Source of the DNA: an uncultured Pseudomonadales bacterium
GTDB lineage: Bacteria; Pseudomonadota; Gammaproteobacteria; Pseudomonadales; Porticoccaceae
Assembly: GCA_937998635.1 (NCBI GenBank)
Contig: CALLDA010000118.1
Span: forward strand, 1 to 10,115
Direction: 5' to 3'
Length of the DNA: 10,115 bases
Every line of letters starts with the position of its first letter. The stretch's first letter is position 1. The position numbers were made by a program, and so were the translations under genes. The notes under the pieces are model-generated. The model did not search any database and was not told where the DNA came from. It saw only the letters and a program-made list of their open reading frames with translations. Below are positions 1 through 6,709 of the stretch, piece after piece.

Positions 1-916
1 CGGGTTGGCCATGATACAGGCCAAGGATATGGCGGCTTATTTGATTAAGGCGCGTGCCTGATATTAGTTCTTGTTCAACAAAAGGGATTAAGCCTTCTAA
101 TACCTCAAAACGGCTGACCGGATGTTTGCCCCGAGCATATATTTCGCTATCCACCTCGGCGAGAATAAAAGGGTTTTTGTAGGCTTCACGACCGACCATG
201 ACGCCATCCACTAAACTTAGATGGTGTTGTACTTCAGCCAGTGTGGTGATGCCGCCGTTAATAATAAATTCCTGGTCGGGAAAATCGTGCTTTAGTTGGC
301 GTACCTGCCCATATTCCAGCGGCGGTAAGGTTCTGTTTTGTTTCGGACTTATGCCATCGAGCCAGGCCATGCGGGCGTGGACGATAAATGTCTGGCAGCC
401 CGCCTCGGCAATGGTGCCGACAAACTCAAGCAGTTTGTCATAGTTTATTTCTCGATCCACGCCGATACGGTGTTTGACGGTGACGGGAATGTCGACAGCA
501 TTGCACATCGCAGAGACGCAATCGGCTACCAACTGCGGTTGCTTCATTAAGCAGGCACCAAAATGGCCCTGTTGAACCTTGTTGCTGGGGCATCCGCAGT
601 TCAGGTTGATCTCCGCATAGCCATAACTTTCGGCTAATTTTGCGCATCGGGCTAAATGCTCAGGATCGTTGCCGCCCAGTTGTAATGCCAGTGGGTACTC
701 AAAGGGGTCGTGCTTCAAGAGCTTGTAATAATCACCGTGGAGCAGGGCGCCGGTCGTTATCATCTCCGTGTACAGGACGCTGTGTTTGCTCAACAAGCGT
801 AAAAAGTAGCGGCAATATCGATCTGTCCAATCAAGCATGGGTGCAACGCAAAAACGACGATCCATAGGTCGGCGGGAGGGCGTGTCGTCGAGATGTTGGT
901 TTTTGCTTGTCGTCAT
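1..916 (-). CDS. dusA: tRNA-dihydrouridine(20/20a) synthase DusA, 3' end cut off by the window
   Basis: FMN- and NADPH-dependent enzyme that reduces uridine 20/20a in the tRNA D-loop; cytoplasmic. I read 305 codons from ATG 916 down to the left edge with no stop. The family is usually about 330-345 residues, so only the last few dozen residues are missing. Visible on the minus strand are the TIM-barrel start with PMLDWTDRYCRYF, the active-site stretch NLNCGCPSNKVQQGHFGACL with catalytic Cys109 (in GCP), the conserved VKHRIGVD (flavin/tRNA-binding region), and the C-terminal HILGLYHGQP. These identify DusA rather than DusB or DusC. The start at 916 adds 17 residues before an internal Met at 865; neither has a clear Shine-Dalgarno sequence, so the start is uncertain. 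It is transcribed away from the rest of the window and is a housekeeping gene with no evident link to the secretion cluster. Confidence 0.95.
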   Translation of the reverse strand, partial: MTTSKNQHLDDTPSRRPMDRRFCVAPMLDWTDRYCRYFLRLLSKHSVLYTEMITTGALLHGDYYKLLKHDPFEYPLALQLGGNDPEHLARCAKLAESYGYAEINLNCGCPSNKVQQGHFGACLMKQPQLVADCVSAMCNAVDIPVTVKHRIGVDREINYDKLLEFVGTIAEAGCQTFIVHARMAWLDGISPKQNRTLPPLEYGQVRQLKHDFPDQEFIINGGITTLAEVQHHLSLVDGVMVGREAYKNPFILAEVDSEIYARGKHPVSRFEVLEGLIPFVEQELISGTRLNQISRHILGLYHGQP

Positions 917-950
917 TGAGCAGCGATGGGGCTTGGAATAACAGAGTAGA

Positions 951-980
951 AGGGTCTGACCTGGGGACATTTTACAGTTT
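951..980. repeat. REP-like GGTCTGACC word followed by GGGGACATTTTACAG
   Basis: Contains the short palindrome GGTC-T-GACC followed by a GGGACATTTTACAG block. From memory, similar words (GGGTCTGACC with GACATTTTACA) recur in intergenic regions of gammaproteobacteria, often near REP-associated tyrosine transposases. Only one copy is visible here and no transposase lies nearby, so the assignment rests on resemblance. Confidence 0.3.
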
Positions 981-1000
981 ATTTAAGCGCGGGTAGAGTT

Positions 1001-1108
1001 ATGCTGCGCCACAGAGCTAAATTTTTTGACTTGATGGTGCCTGGCTTAACTTTAGGTCTTGCTCCCATGGTATATTTCGCCGCTCGATTTTATGCTTGGG
1101 CACCATGA
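1001..1108 (+). CDS. Possible 35-residue hydrophobic microprotein
   Basis: ATG 1001 to TGA 1106-1108 encodes 35 residues: a basic N-terminus (MLRHRAKFFD), a hydrophobic stretch around residues 12-27 (MVPGLTLGLAPMVYFA) and a short aromatic tail ending RFYAWAP. This is the shape of a single-pass inner-membrane microprotein. The upstream GGGTAG at 991-996 is only a weak ribosome-binding site. I do not recognise the family, and an ORF this short in an intergenic region can arise by chance. Confidence 0.25.
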   Translation: MLRHRAKFFDLMVPGLTLGLAPMVYFAARFYAWAP

Positions 1109-1178
1109 TTACCTATCGTCGTTTCGTAAAGGTTGCGTAACATACTCGAGAGGCGGCTGATTTGACGGATGCTGAATT

Positions 1179-1214
1179 ACCTTATGTAAGACCCTATGTA
1201 ACACCCTATTAGTG
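1179..1214. repeat. Three degenerate 12-bp tandem repeats upstream of the aldehyde dehydrogenase
   Basis: Units are ACCTTATGTAAG (1179-1190), ACCCTATGTAAC (1191-1202) and ACCCTATTAGTG (1203-1214). The first two differ at two positions and the third keeps ACCCTAT. The array ends 13 bp before the GGAGG ribosome-binding site's neighbouring start region, in the position of a promoter or leader, so it could bind a regulator. That role is inference. Confidence 0.4.
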
Positions 1215-1223
1215 AATTCCTAT

Positions 1224-1228
1224 GGAGG
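1224..1228 (+). promoter_or_regulatory. Ribosome-binding site GGAGG deciding a GTG start
   Basis: GGAGG overlaps the last base of the upstream ATG codon (1222-1224) and lies 8 nt before GTG 1237, an ideal spacing. It argues that translation of the aldehyde dehydrogenase begins at the GTG. Confidence 0.65.
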
Positions 1229-1236
1229 ACGTACAG

Positions 1237-2679
1237 GTGAGAGTGAGAGATAAATTTTATATTAATGGTCAGTGGGTAGCCCCCCTGGGTACCGATGTGA
1301 CTGAAATTGTTAATCCGGCTACCGAGCAAGTGGTAGCGACAGTGGCCTCTGGCGGCGAAGCAGATGTTGATGCGGCCGTCATGGCGGCGCGTAATGCCTT
1401 TGATGACTGGTCGCAGACCGATCCAGAAACACGTGCTCAGTACCTGGATAAAATTGCCGCTGGAATAGAAGCCCGAACCGATGACCTGACCGCTGCGATC
1501 ACAGCGGAAATGGGCATGCCGGTGATGCTTTGTGAGTCCGTGCAAATCGCCAACCCGCTGTTTACCTTCAAGGAAGCGGCGCAATTATGTCGCGACTATG
1601 AATTCGAAACCGAACACGGCAGTACCCGAGTCATCAAGGAAGCTGCGGGCGTATGCGGTTTGATTACACCGTGGAATGTGCCGCTGAACCAAATTGGTGG
1701 CAAGGTGGCCTCGGCCATGGCGGCTGGCTGTACAATGGTCTTGAAGCCCAGTGAATTAGCGCCACTGGATGCATTTATCCTCGCAGAAATATTTGACGAA
1801 GCTGGTGTTCCGGCAGGCGTCTTTAATCTGGTGGTTGGTCAGGGGCCCGTAGTTGGCGAAGCTTTGGCCCGACATCCTGAGGTCGATGTGGTGTCGATCA
1901 CCGGTTCCACCCGTGCTGGAGCTGCTGTGGCGATCGCCGCTGCCCCAACGATCAAAAGGGTGGGTCAGGAATTGGGTGGCAAGTCAGCCAATATCATTCT
2001 CAAAGGTGCCGATTATGCCCGGGCTGTGAGGGGCGGGGTTCGCTTGAGTATGTTTAATTCCGGTCAGGCCTGTAATGGCCCAATGCGCATGCTCGTGCCC
2101 CGTGATGATTTAAAAGAGATTGAAGAGATTGCCCTGAAGACCGTTGAGGGTATCAAGGTAGGTGATCCTCTTGAGGACGACACTTACATGGGGCCGCTGG
2201 CCAATAAAGCGCAATATGAGCGTGTCCTGACTTTTATTGAGCGAGGCATCAACGAAGGAGCAACCTTATTGTGCGGTGGCACTGAAAAGCCAGCGGGCTG
2301 TGAAACTGGTTATTTCATTGCTCCAACCATATTTACCAATGTGAGTAATGACATGCTGAGCGCCCGTGAGGAAGCCTTTGGGCCGGTCCTGTGCCTAATC
2401 CCTTATGACACTGATGATCACGCGGTGGCCATTGCCAATGACAACCCGTATGGCTTGTCGAGTTATGTCCAGGCAGGTGATATCGAACACGCAAGAAAGA
2501 TCGGGCGACGACTGCGCGCTGGTAACGTAGAGTTGAATGGTGCTCGTTTTGATCAGGGCGCGCCTTTTGGTGGCTACAAAATGTCTGGCAACGGTCGGGA
2601 ACATGGTTCATGGGGGCTTGAGGAATATCTAGAAACCAAAGCTATGGTTGGTTATGTGCCAAGAGCACGAAAGAAATAA
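1237..2679 (+). CDS. NAD(P)-dependent aldehyde dehydrogenase, substrate unknown
   Basis: Oxidises an aldehyde to the carboxylic acid; soluble cytoplasmic enzyme of the ALDH superfamily. In numbering from the GTG at 1237, all core residues are present: the TPWNVP motif with Asn147, Lys170 in KPSE (cofactor binding), Glu245 in QELGGKS, catalytic Cys279 in GQACNGP, Glu379 in EAFGP, and the C-terminal PFGGYKMSGNGRE. Length is about 481 residues, normal for the family. An in-frame ATG at 1222 would add five residues, but its own G begins the GGAGG at 1224-1228, which sits 8 nt before GTG 1237, and no Shine-Dalgarno precedes the ATG; I therefore prefer the GTG. The gene appears to be a single-gene unit: 320 bp to dusA on one side and a terminator on the other. 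Neighbours do not reveal the substrate, and sequence motifs alone do not distinguish among the many ALDH subfamilies. Confidence 0.96.
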   Translation: MRVRDKFYINGQWVAPLGTDVTEIVNPATEQVVATVASGGEADVDAAVMAARNAFDDWSQTDPETRAQYLDKIAAGIEARTDDLTAAITAEMGMPVMLCESVQIANPLFTFKEAAQLCRDYEFETEHGSTRVIKEAAGVCGLITPWNVPLNQIGGKVASAMAAGCTMVLKPSELAPLDAFILAEIFDEAGVPAGVFNLVVGQGPVVGEALARHPEVDVVSITGSTRAGAAVAIAAAPTIKRVGQELGGKSANIILKGADYARAVRGGVRLSMFNSGQACNGPMRMLVPRDDLKEIEEIALKTVEGIKVGDPLEDDTYMGPLANKAQYERVLTFIERGINEGATLLCGGTEKPAGCETGYFIAPTIFTNVSNDMLSAREEAFGPVLCLIPYDTDDHAVAIANDNPYGLSSYVQAGDIEHARKIGRRLRAGNVELNGARFDQGAPFGGYKMSGNGREHGSWGLEEYLETKAMVGYVPRARKK

Positions 2680-2760
2680 ATGCGAGGATTTATGGCTAAT
2701 GAGAACTGGTTAACAAAATACTAGTCGAGGAACCGAATTATTAACAGAATATCGCTTCAG

Positions 2761-2776
2761 ACTTCCTCATGGAAGT
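2761..2776. promoter_or_regulatory. Perfect palindrome ACTTCC-tcat-GGAAGT, possible operator
   Basis: A 6-bp perfect inverted repeat with a 4-bp centre covers the position where a -35 box for the TATAAT at 2787-2792 would lie. The best -35 word there (TCCTCA, 2764-2769) is weak, which would suit an activator or repressor bound at the palindrome. The function is inferred from position only; it could also be a small RNA hairpin. Confidence 0.3.
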
Positions 2777-2792
2777 TATGGTTAACTATAAT
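2764..2792 (+). promoter_or_regulatory. Candidate sigma-70 promoter of the secretion operon
   Basis: A perfect -10 hexamer TATAAT (2787-2792) with a weak -35 word TCCTCA (2764-2769) at 17-bp spacing. Predicted transcription start is near 2799, giving a leader of about 43 nt to ATG 2842. The -10 overlaps the left arm of the upstream terminator. Confidence 0.45.
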
Positions 2793-2820
2793 GCCTGCAA
2801 TGACTTGCGGGCATTTTTTT
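2790..2820 (+). terminator. Rho-independent terminator after the aldehyde dehydrogenase
   Basis: Left arm AATGCCTGCAA (2790-2800), loop TGAC, right arm TTGCGGGCATT (2805-2815): eleven pairs with one G-U wobble, running directly into an uninterrupted T tract ending at 2820. It lies 110 bp after the aldehyde dehydrogenase stop and 21 bp before the exporter start, so it insulates the two units. Confidence 0.88.
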
Positions 2821-2841
2821 AGGTAGATTAGAGATATCATC

Positions 2842-5019
2842 ATGGCGGAACAAGCAAATTCTACTGTTCGATCTGAGAGAGCCACATCGAAGCGCTCCCC
2901 GGAGCACTTCGTTGGCCTGATGGATTGTCTGTTATTGGTGTCGCATCTCGAAGGCCGCACGACTTCGGTGTCTGCCATTTCCGCTGGTTTGCCATTGGAA
3001 GACGGCAAACTGACACCAGATCTATTTGTTCGAGCCGCTAACCGGGCGGGTCTTGCGGCATTGCCTCTACAGCGTAGCTTGCAGGCCATTCCCTCAAGTG
3101 TGCTGCCTGCGGTTATTAGTCTGGACAATGATACCTACGCGGTGATGACTGATATCGACGTCGATGCCGGTTATGCCATGTTGATGTCACCCGCAAATCA
3201 CGGTTTGCGTCAGATCGATATCAGCGAATTAGCAAGCCATTATCAAGGTCAGGTGTTCTATCTCCGACCTACCCAGCAATTCGATTCCCGGACACCTAAA
3301 ATATATAAAAGCGCTGGGGACCACTGGTTCTGGGGGGTGCTCAAAAGCTCGGCGCATATTTATCGGGATGTGTTAATCGCTTCGCTACTGATTAATTTAT
3401 TTGTACTGGCTCAGCCATTATTTGTCATGAACGTTTACGACCGGGTGGTACCAAATAATGCCATCGAAACTCTATGGGCCCTGGCCATTGGTGTCGCTAT
3501 TGTCTATTGCTTTGATCTGGGCCTGAAATCTCTGCGCAGTTATCTGGTTGAACTGGCGGCAAAGCGCACTGACGTTATCGTTTCGGCCCGATTATTTGAA
3601 CGGGTTCTTAATCTCAAAATGGGCAGCCGACCGGTATCTGTCGGTGCTTTTGCTAACCGCCTCCACGAATTTGATGCTATCCGAAGCTTTATCACCTCAA
3701 CAACTATACTCACCTTAATCGACTTGCCTTTTCTTATTATCTTTCTCGGATTTATCGCTTATCTGGGAGGCTGGTTGGTGACCGTACCCCTGGTGGTGAT
3801 TCCGTTATCAGTATTGTTGGCTTATCAGGCTCAGGTTAGATTGCGCCCGGCCATAGAAAATGTCATGCGAGGGGCGGCTAAAAAGAACGCCACCCTGGTC
3901 GAAAGTTTAGTGGGTATCGAAACCATCAAAACTGCTGGTGCAGAAAGCAGTGTGCAGCGAAACTGGGAGCAGGCGGTGGGTTACGTTTCACAGTGGAGCC
4001 TGCAATCACGTTTGTTGTCCAACTCGGCCCTACAGAGTGTGCAGTTTTTACAGCAGTTGGCGATGGTCGCTATTGTTGTCTGGGGTGTTTATCTCATCGC
4101 TGACCTAGAACTGACTATGGGCGGATTGATCGCCTGTGTGATCCTCAATAGCCGAGCGCTAGCCCCGCTGGGGCAAGTGGCGTCCTTGCTGACCAATTAT
4201 GATCATGCTGAGGGCACGCTTAAATCACTCGATGAAATTATGACTCTGCCGATAGAGAGAGGTGAGGATGAGCGCTTTTTACACCGACATAAGTTGGACG
4301 GGGATATAGCGTTTAAAGACGTTACGTTCTCTTATCCCGATCAACCCAGGCCGGCTTTGAGCGGCCTCTCGCTCGCCATCAAGCCTGGTGAAAAGGTGGG
4401 AATAATCGGTAAGGTTGGCTCAGGAAAATCGACCTTGTCGAAATTGATTCTGGCCTTGTATGAAGCTGATCGAGGTTCGGTTCTTGTCGATGGTTTTGAT
4501 ATTAAACAGCTCGACCCGGCTGATCTGCGCAACAATATAGGTTATGTGTCTCAGGATGTGACACTGTTTTTCGGTACCCTTCGAGAGAATATTGCCCTCG
4601 GTCAGGTGGCGGTTGAAGACGCAGAAATTGTCGCTGCTGCGAAGGCTGCGGGTATTGATAAATTTGTTAACAATCACCCTCTTGGCTACGCTTTGCCGGT
4701 GGGTGAGCGTGGTGAAACACTGTCCGGGGGGCAACGGCAGGCGGTGGGTCTGGCTCGAATGTTTCTGACCAGGCCTTCGATTGTGCTGTTGGATGAACCG
4801 ACTGCCTCGATGGATCAGGCCAGTGAGAATTTAGTAAAAAGCAGCCTGGGCGAGTTTTCGAAAGACACCACGCTGATATTGATCACCCACAAAATGACCA
4901 TGCTCGATGTTGTCGATCGTTTGATTGTTCTCGATGACGGCAAAGTCATGGCAGATGGACCAAAAGAACAAGTCATTGAGGCACTCCGAAAAGGCCAGGT
5001 CAGAGGTGCAAAAAAATGA
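2842..5019 (+). CDS. lapB: Type I secretion ABC exporter (LapB-type permease/ATPase)
   Basis: Inner-membrane ABC exporter that drives secretion of the large adhesin through the adaptor and outer-membrane channel; 725 residues, usual for LapB/LssB-type proteins. Order of parts: a C39-peptidase-like domain (about 20-145), a transmembrane domain with helices near 176-197, 210-229, 286-328 and 397-438, then the ATPase. ATPase motifs are all intact: Walker A GKVGSGKS (523-530, Lys529), Q-loop GYVSQD, signature LSGGQRQ (627-633), Walker B VLLDEP (Asp651, Glu652), H-loop His683. The C39-like domain lacks a recognisable catalytic Cys-His-Asp set; Cys29 does not fall in the DCGxxC context and the usual His motif reads DTYAVM. 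It should bind, not cleave, the substrate, as in exporters without a double-Gly leader. Start ATG 2842 has only a weak ribosome-binding site (TAGAG about 8 nt upstream). Its stop overlaps the next gene by ATGA, implying translational coupling. The lap name is by type and context. Confidence 0.96.
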   Translation: MAEQANSTVRSERATSKRSPEHFVGLMDCLLLVSHLEGRTTSVSAISAGLPLEDGKLTPDLFVRAANRAGLAALPLQRSLQAIPSSVLPAVISLDNDTYAVMTDIDVDAGYAMLMSPANHGLRQIDISELASHYQGQVFYLRPTQQFDSRTPKIYKSAGDHWFWGVLKSSAHIYRDVLIASLLINLFVLAQPLFVMNVYDRVVPNNAIETLWALAIGVAIVYCFDLGLKSLRSYLVELAAKRTDVIVSARLFERVLNLKMGSRPVSVGAFANRLHEFDAIRSFITSTTILTLIDLPFLIIFLGFIAYLGGWLVTVPLVVIPLSVLLAYQAQVRLRPAIENVMRGAAKKNATLVESLVGIETIKTAGAESSVQRNWEQAVGYVSQWSLQSRLLSNSALQSVQFLQQLAMVAIVVWGVYLIADLELTMGGLIACVILNSRALAPLGQVASLLTNYDHAEGTLKSLDEIMTLPIERGEDERFLHRHKLDGDIAFKDVTFSYPDQPRPALSGLSLAIKPGEKVGIIGKVGSGKSTLSKLILALYEADRGSVLVDGFDIKQLDPADLRNNIGYVSQDVTLFFGTLRENIALGQVAVEDAEIVAAAKAAGIDKFVNNHPLGYALPVGERGETLSGGQRQAVGLARMFLTRPSIVLLDEPTASMDQASENLVKSSLGEFSKDTTLILITHKMTMLDVVDRLIVLDDGKVMADGPKEQVIEALRKGQVRGAKK

Positions 5020-6416
5020 CCGTGGATAAAAAAGTTGAAGTCGAAGATAACAGACCAGGCCGTTTTCAGCAGCTCATCAAATCAAATCTGGACGTTACCC
5101 CAGCCACTGATCTCAAATACATGTCCTACTCGTCAGAAGCCATTTTGCAGCAGGCTCCTGGCATACAGCGCTTGTTACTGAGAGTCATTTGTGTGTTCGT
5201 GCTGGTCGCTATTACCTGGGCTTACTTTGCTGAAATTGATGAGTTCACTCGTGGTCAGGGTCGAATTGTGCCCTCAGGTGATGTGCAGATTGTGCAGAAT
5301 CTTGAAGGCGGGATACTGGCAGATTTGTTTGTTGCAGAGGGTGAAGTTGTCGAGCGTGATCAACCCTTGTTGCTGATGGATGACACAATTTTCTCTTCCA
5401 CTTTGCGAGAACGCGCCTTACAAATCACTCAATTTCAGGCAAAAGTTGCAAGACTGCGAGCCGAGGCGGGCGGCAGCACCTTTGATGAGGAATGGAGCAA
5501 GTTCGGCAAGAGTGATAGCGATCCCTTAGCAAAAAATGAACGTCTACTGTATCAGTCTAGTTTATCGGAATTTGAATCCCACTTAAGGGCTCTTAATCAG
5601 AAGGTTGAGCAGAAAAAGCAGGAGTTGTCGTCTATTCGACTCCATAAAAATAGTTTAGCCAGTAGCTATGAGCTATTGCAGAAGGAATTGAGTTTCACTC
5701 GACCACTGGTAAAGGACGGTGCAGTTTCTCATGTCGAATTGTTGCGCCTTGAGCGTCAGGTGAATGACTTAAAAGGTGAGCTGGGTCGAGCGAGATACGC
5801 GATTCCGCAGTTAGAGTCTGAATTTCAGGAGGCGAAAACTAACAGCGATACCTATGCGCAGAATTTTGCCAATGAGGCGCGTCGAGAGTTGAACGAAGTG
5901 AATGCCGAACTGGCACGCTTGCAGGAAGGTAATGAAACCTATAGCGACCGGGTGGCCAGAACAACCGTTCGATCGCCAGTGCGTGGAACCGTCAAGCAAA
6001 TCAAAGTCAAAACTATCGGCGGTGTTATCCAGCCGGGTATGGACCTGGTAGAAATTGTGCCCATGGATGACTCGCTGTTAGTGGATGCCAAGGTGCTACC
6101 CTCAGATATTGCATTTATTCATCCTCGGCAGCAGGCGACCGTAAAATTCACCGCTTACGACTTTTCGATACATGGTGGCTTGCCAGCTCAGGTAATTCAG
6201 ATCAGCCCGGACACTCTCACCGATGAAGAAGGTGTCAGCTATTACGAGATACGTCTAAAAACCGGTAGCAGTGATCTGGGATTCGGAGATGAATCCCTTC
6301 CGATCATCCCAGGCATGACGGTCGAAGTAGATATCTTGACGGGCAAGAAGACGATACTGGATTACATCCTCAAACCGATCTTAAAAACCAGGCAATTGGC
6401 TTTACGAGAACGATGA
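5016..6416 (+). CDS. lapC: HlyD-family periplasmic adaptor of the T1SS (LapC-type)
   Basis: Membrane-fusion protein that bridges the ABC exporter and the TolC-like channel across the periplasm; 466 residues, typical. Visible parts are a cytoplasmic N-terminus (1-52), one transmembrane helix (about 53-72, LLLRVICVFVLVAITWAYFA), the first half of the lipoyl/barrel-sandwich domain (82-125, with QNLEGGIL), a long helical hairpin rich in Leu, Glu, Lys and Gln (about 125-315), the second lipoyl half starting TTVRSPVRGTV (316-326), and the beta-barrel ending in the HlyD C-terminal signature GMTVEVDILTGKKTILDYIL. The start overlaps the exporter stop (ATGA at 5016-5019), and the exporter's final AAAAAA run lies where a Shine-Dalgarno would be, so coupling is likely. 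The stop is at 6414-6416 and no hairpin terminator follows. Confidence 0.96.
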   Translation: MTVDKKVEVEDNRPGRFQQLIKSNLDVTPATDLKYMSYSSEAILQQAPGIQRLLLRVICVFVLVAITWAYFAEIDEFTRGQGRIVPSGDVQIVQNLEGGILADLFVAEGEVVERDQPLLLMDDTIFSSTLRERALQITQFQAKVARLRAEAGGSTFDEEWSKFGKSDSDPLAKNERLLYQSSLSEFESHLRALNQKVEQKKQELSSIRLHKNSLASSYELLQKELSFTRPLVKDGAVSHVELLRLERQVNDLKGELGRARYAIPQLESEFQEAKTNSDTYAQNFANEARRELNEVNAELARLQEGNETYSDRVARTTVRSPVRGTVKQIKVKTIGGVIQPGMDLVEIVPMDDSLLVDAKVLPSDIAFIHPRQQATVKFTAYDFSIHGGLPAQVIQISPDTLTDEEGVSYYEIRLKTGSSDLGFGDESLPIIPGMTVEVDILTGKKTILDYILKPILKTRQLALRER

Positions 6417-6511
6417 ACGGCAGGGCTGGGAGGATAAAGGGACGACGTTTAAATTTAAGGTGTCAAATGGTAGCCTAGCGCGGATAAATGGCGACTGGTT
6501 CTCGTTTTATC

Positions 6512-6527
6512 TGTGATACAAAGCACA
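6512..6527. promoter_or_regulatory. Crp/Vfr-like binding site
   Basis: TGTGA-TACAAA-GCACA matches the Crp consensus TGTGA-N6-TCACA at nine of ten core positions. Its centre (6519.5) lies about 60 bp before a start point predicted from the -10-like TATTAC at 6568-6573, close to the class I activation distance, though no good -35 accompanies it. It would place the channel and adhesin genes under cAMP-Crp or Vfr control. Inferred from sequence match only. Confidence 0.45.
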
Positions 6528-6545
6528 TTACACAGGGAACGTTAC

Positions 6546-6662
6546 ATGATTGGCGAAGCCGCTGCAGTATTACTTGAGTCAGTACGTCTATTTATATATC
6601 GCTATAGTCTTCAGCTTCGAGCTCGAATTTTAACATGTGTGGATATGAGCCGTAATTTTTGA
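6546..6662 (+). CDS. Doubtful 38-residue ORF in the adaptor-channel gap
   Basis: ATG 6546 preceded 7 nt upstream by AGGGA (6534-6538) opens a 38-codon frame (MIGEAAAVLLESVRLFIYRY at its start) ending at TGA 6660-6662. The ribosome-binding site is reasonable, but the protein resembles nothing I recognise and the frame runs through sequence that also looks like promoter. Confidence 0.18.
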   Translation: MIGEAAAVLLESVRLFIYRYSLQLRARILTCVDMSRNF

Positions 6663-6696
6663 CTGTCGCAATGACGAATATGAACTAACACTTAAA

Positions 6697-6701
6697 AAGG
6701 A
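6697..6701 (+). promoter_or_regulatory. Ribosome-binding site of the TolC-family gene
   Basis: AAGGA lies 8 nt before ATG 6710 and fixes this start, which also gives a complete signal peptide. Confidence 0.7.
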
Positions 6702-6709
6702 CGAAAACA

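Larger units (their letters stand above)
917..1236. other. Intergenic region between dusA and the aldehyde dehydrogenase
   Basis: About 320 bp separating divergent genes. It holds a REP-like word at 951-980, a possible 35-codon hydrophobic ORF at 1001-1108, an 8-bp perfect inverted repeat (ATGGTGCC at 1034-1041 and GGCACCAT at 1099-1106) separated by 57 bp, and three 12-bp tandem repeats at 1179-1214. A TTGACG at 1162-1167 could serve as a -35 box for the rightward gene, but the candidate -10 words behind it (TATGTA at 1183-1188, 15-bp spacer) are poor. I found no RNA gene here. Confidence 0.6.
6417..6709. other. Gap of 293 bp between adaptor and channel genes
   Basis: Contains a Crp/Vfr-like site (6512-6527), possible weak promoter words (CATGAT 6545-6550, TATTAC 6568-6573, TTGAGT 6574-6579), an A/T-rich stretch (6591-6608), a 38-codon ORF of doubtful status (6546-6662) and the ribosome-binding site of the next gene. 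I see no intrinsic terminator. A gap this long inside a secretion cluster suggests that the channel and adhesin genes have their own promoter. Confidence 0.55.

Noticed and set aside
198..867. Several plus-strand frames of 70-81 codons within 198-867
   Set aside because: The minus strand here reads continuously as DusA with its active-site motif, so these are antisense shadows.
1162..1188. TTGACG/TATGTA as a promoter for the aldehyde dehydrogenase
   Set aside because: The -10 matches only three of six bases and the spacer is 15 bp; too weak to list as a promoter.
1177..1584. 135-codon frame on the minus strand opposite the aldehyde dehydrogenase
   Set aside because: It lies over a clearly coding plus-strand gene with all ALDH motifs; the minus-strand product has no recognisable domain.
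2680..2724. 14-codon frame beginning ATG directly after the aldehyde dehydrogenase stop (TAAATG)
   Set aside because: Too short, no recognisable content, and no separate evidence of translation beyond a weak GAGG before an inner ATG.
2757..3128. 123-codon minus-strand frame over the start of the exporter gene
   Set aside because: It is a shadow of the exporter's reading frame and would cover the terminator and promoter region.
6659..6687. TTGACT as a -35 box for the channel gene
   Set aside because: No acceptable -10 lies 16-18 bp downstream; the best A/T word (TATGAA) is only 14 bp away.
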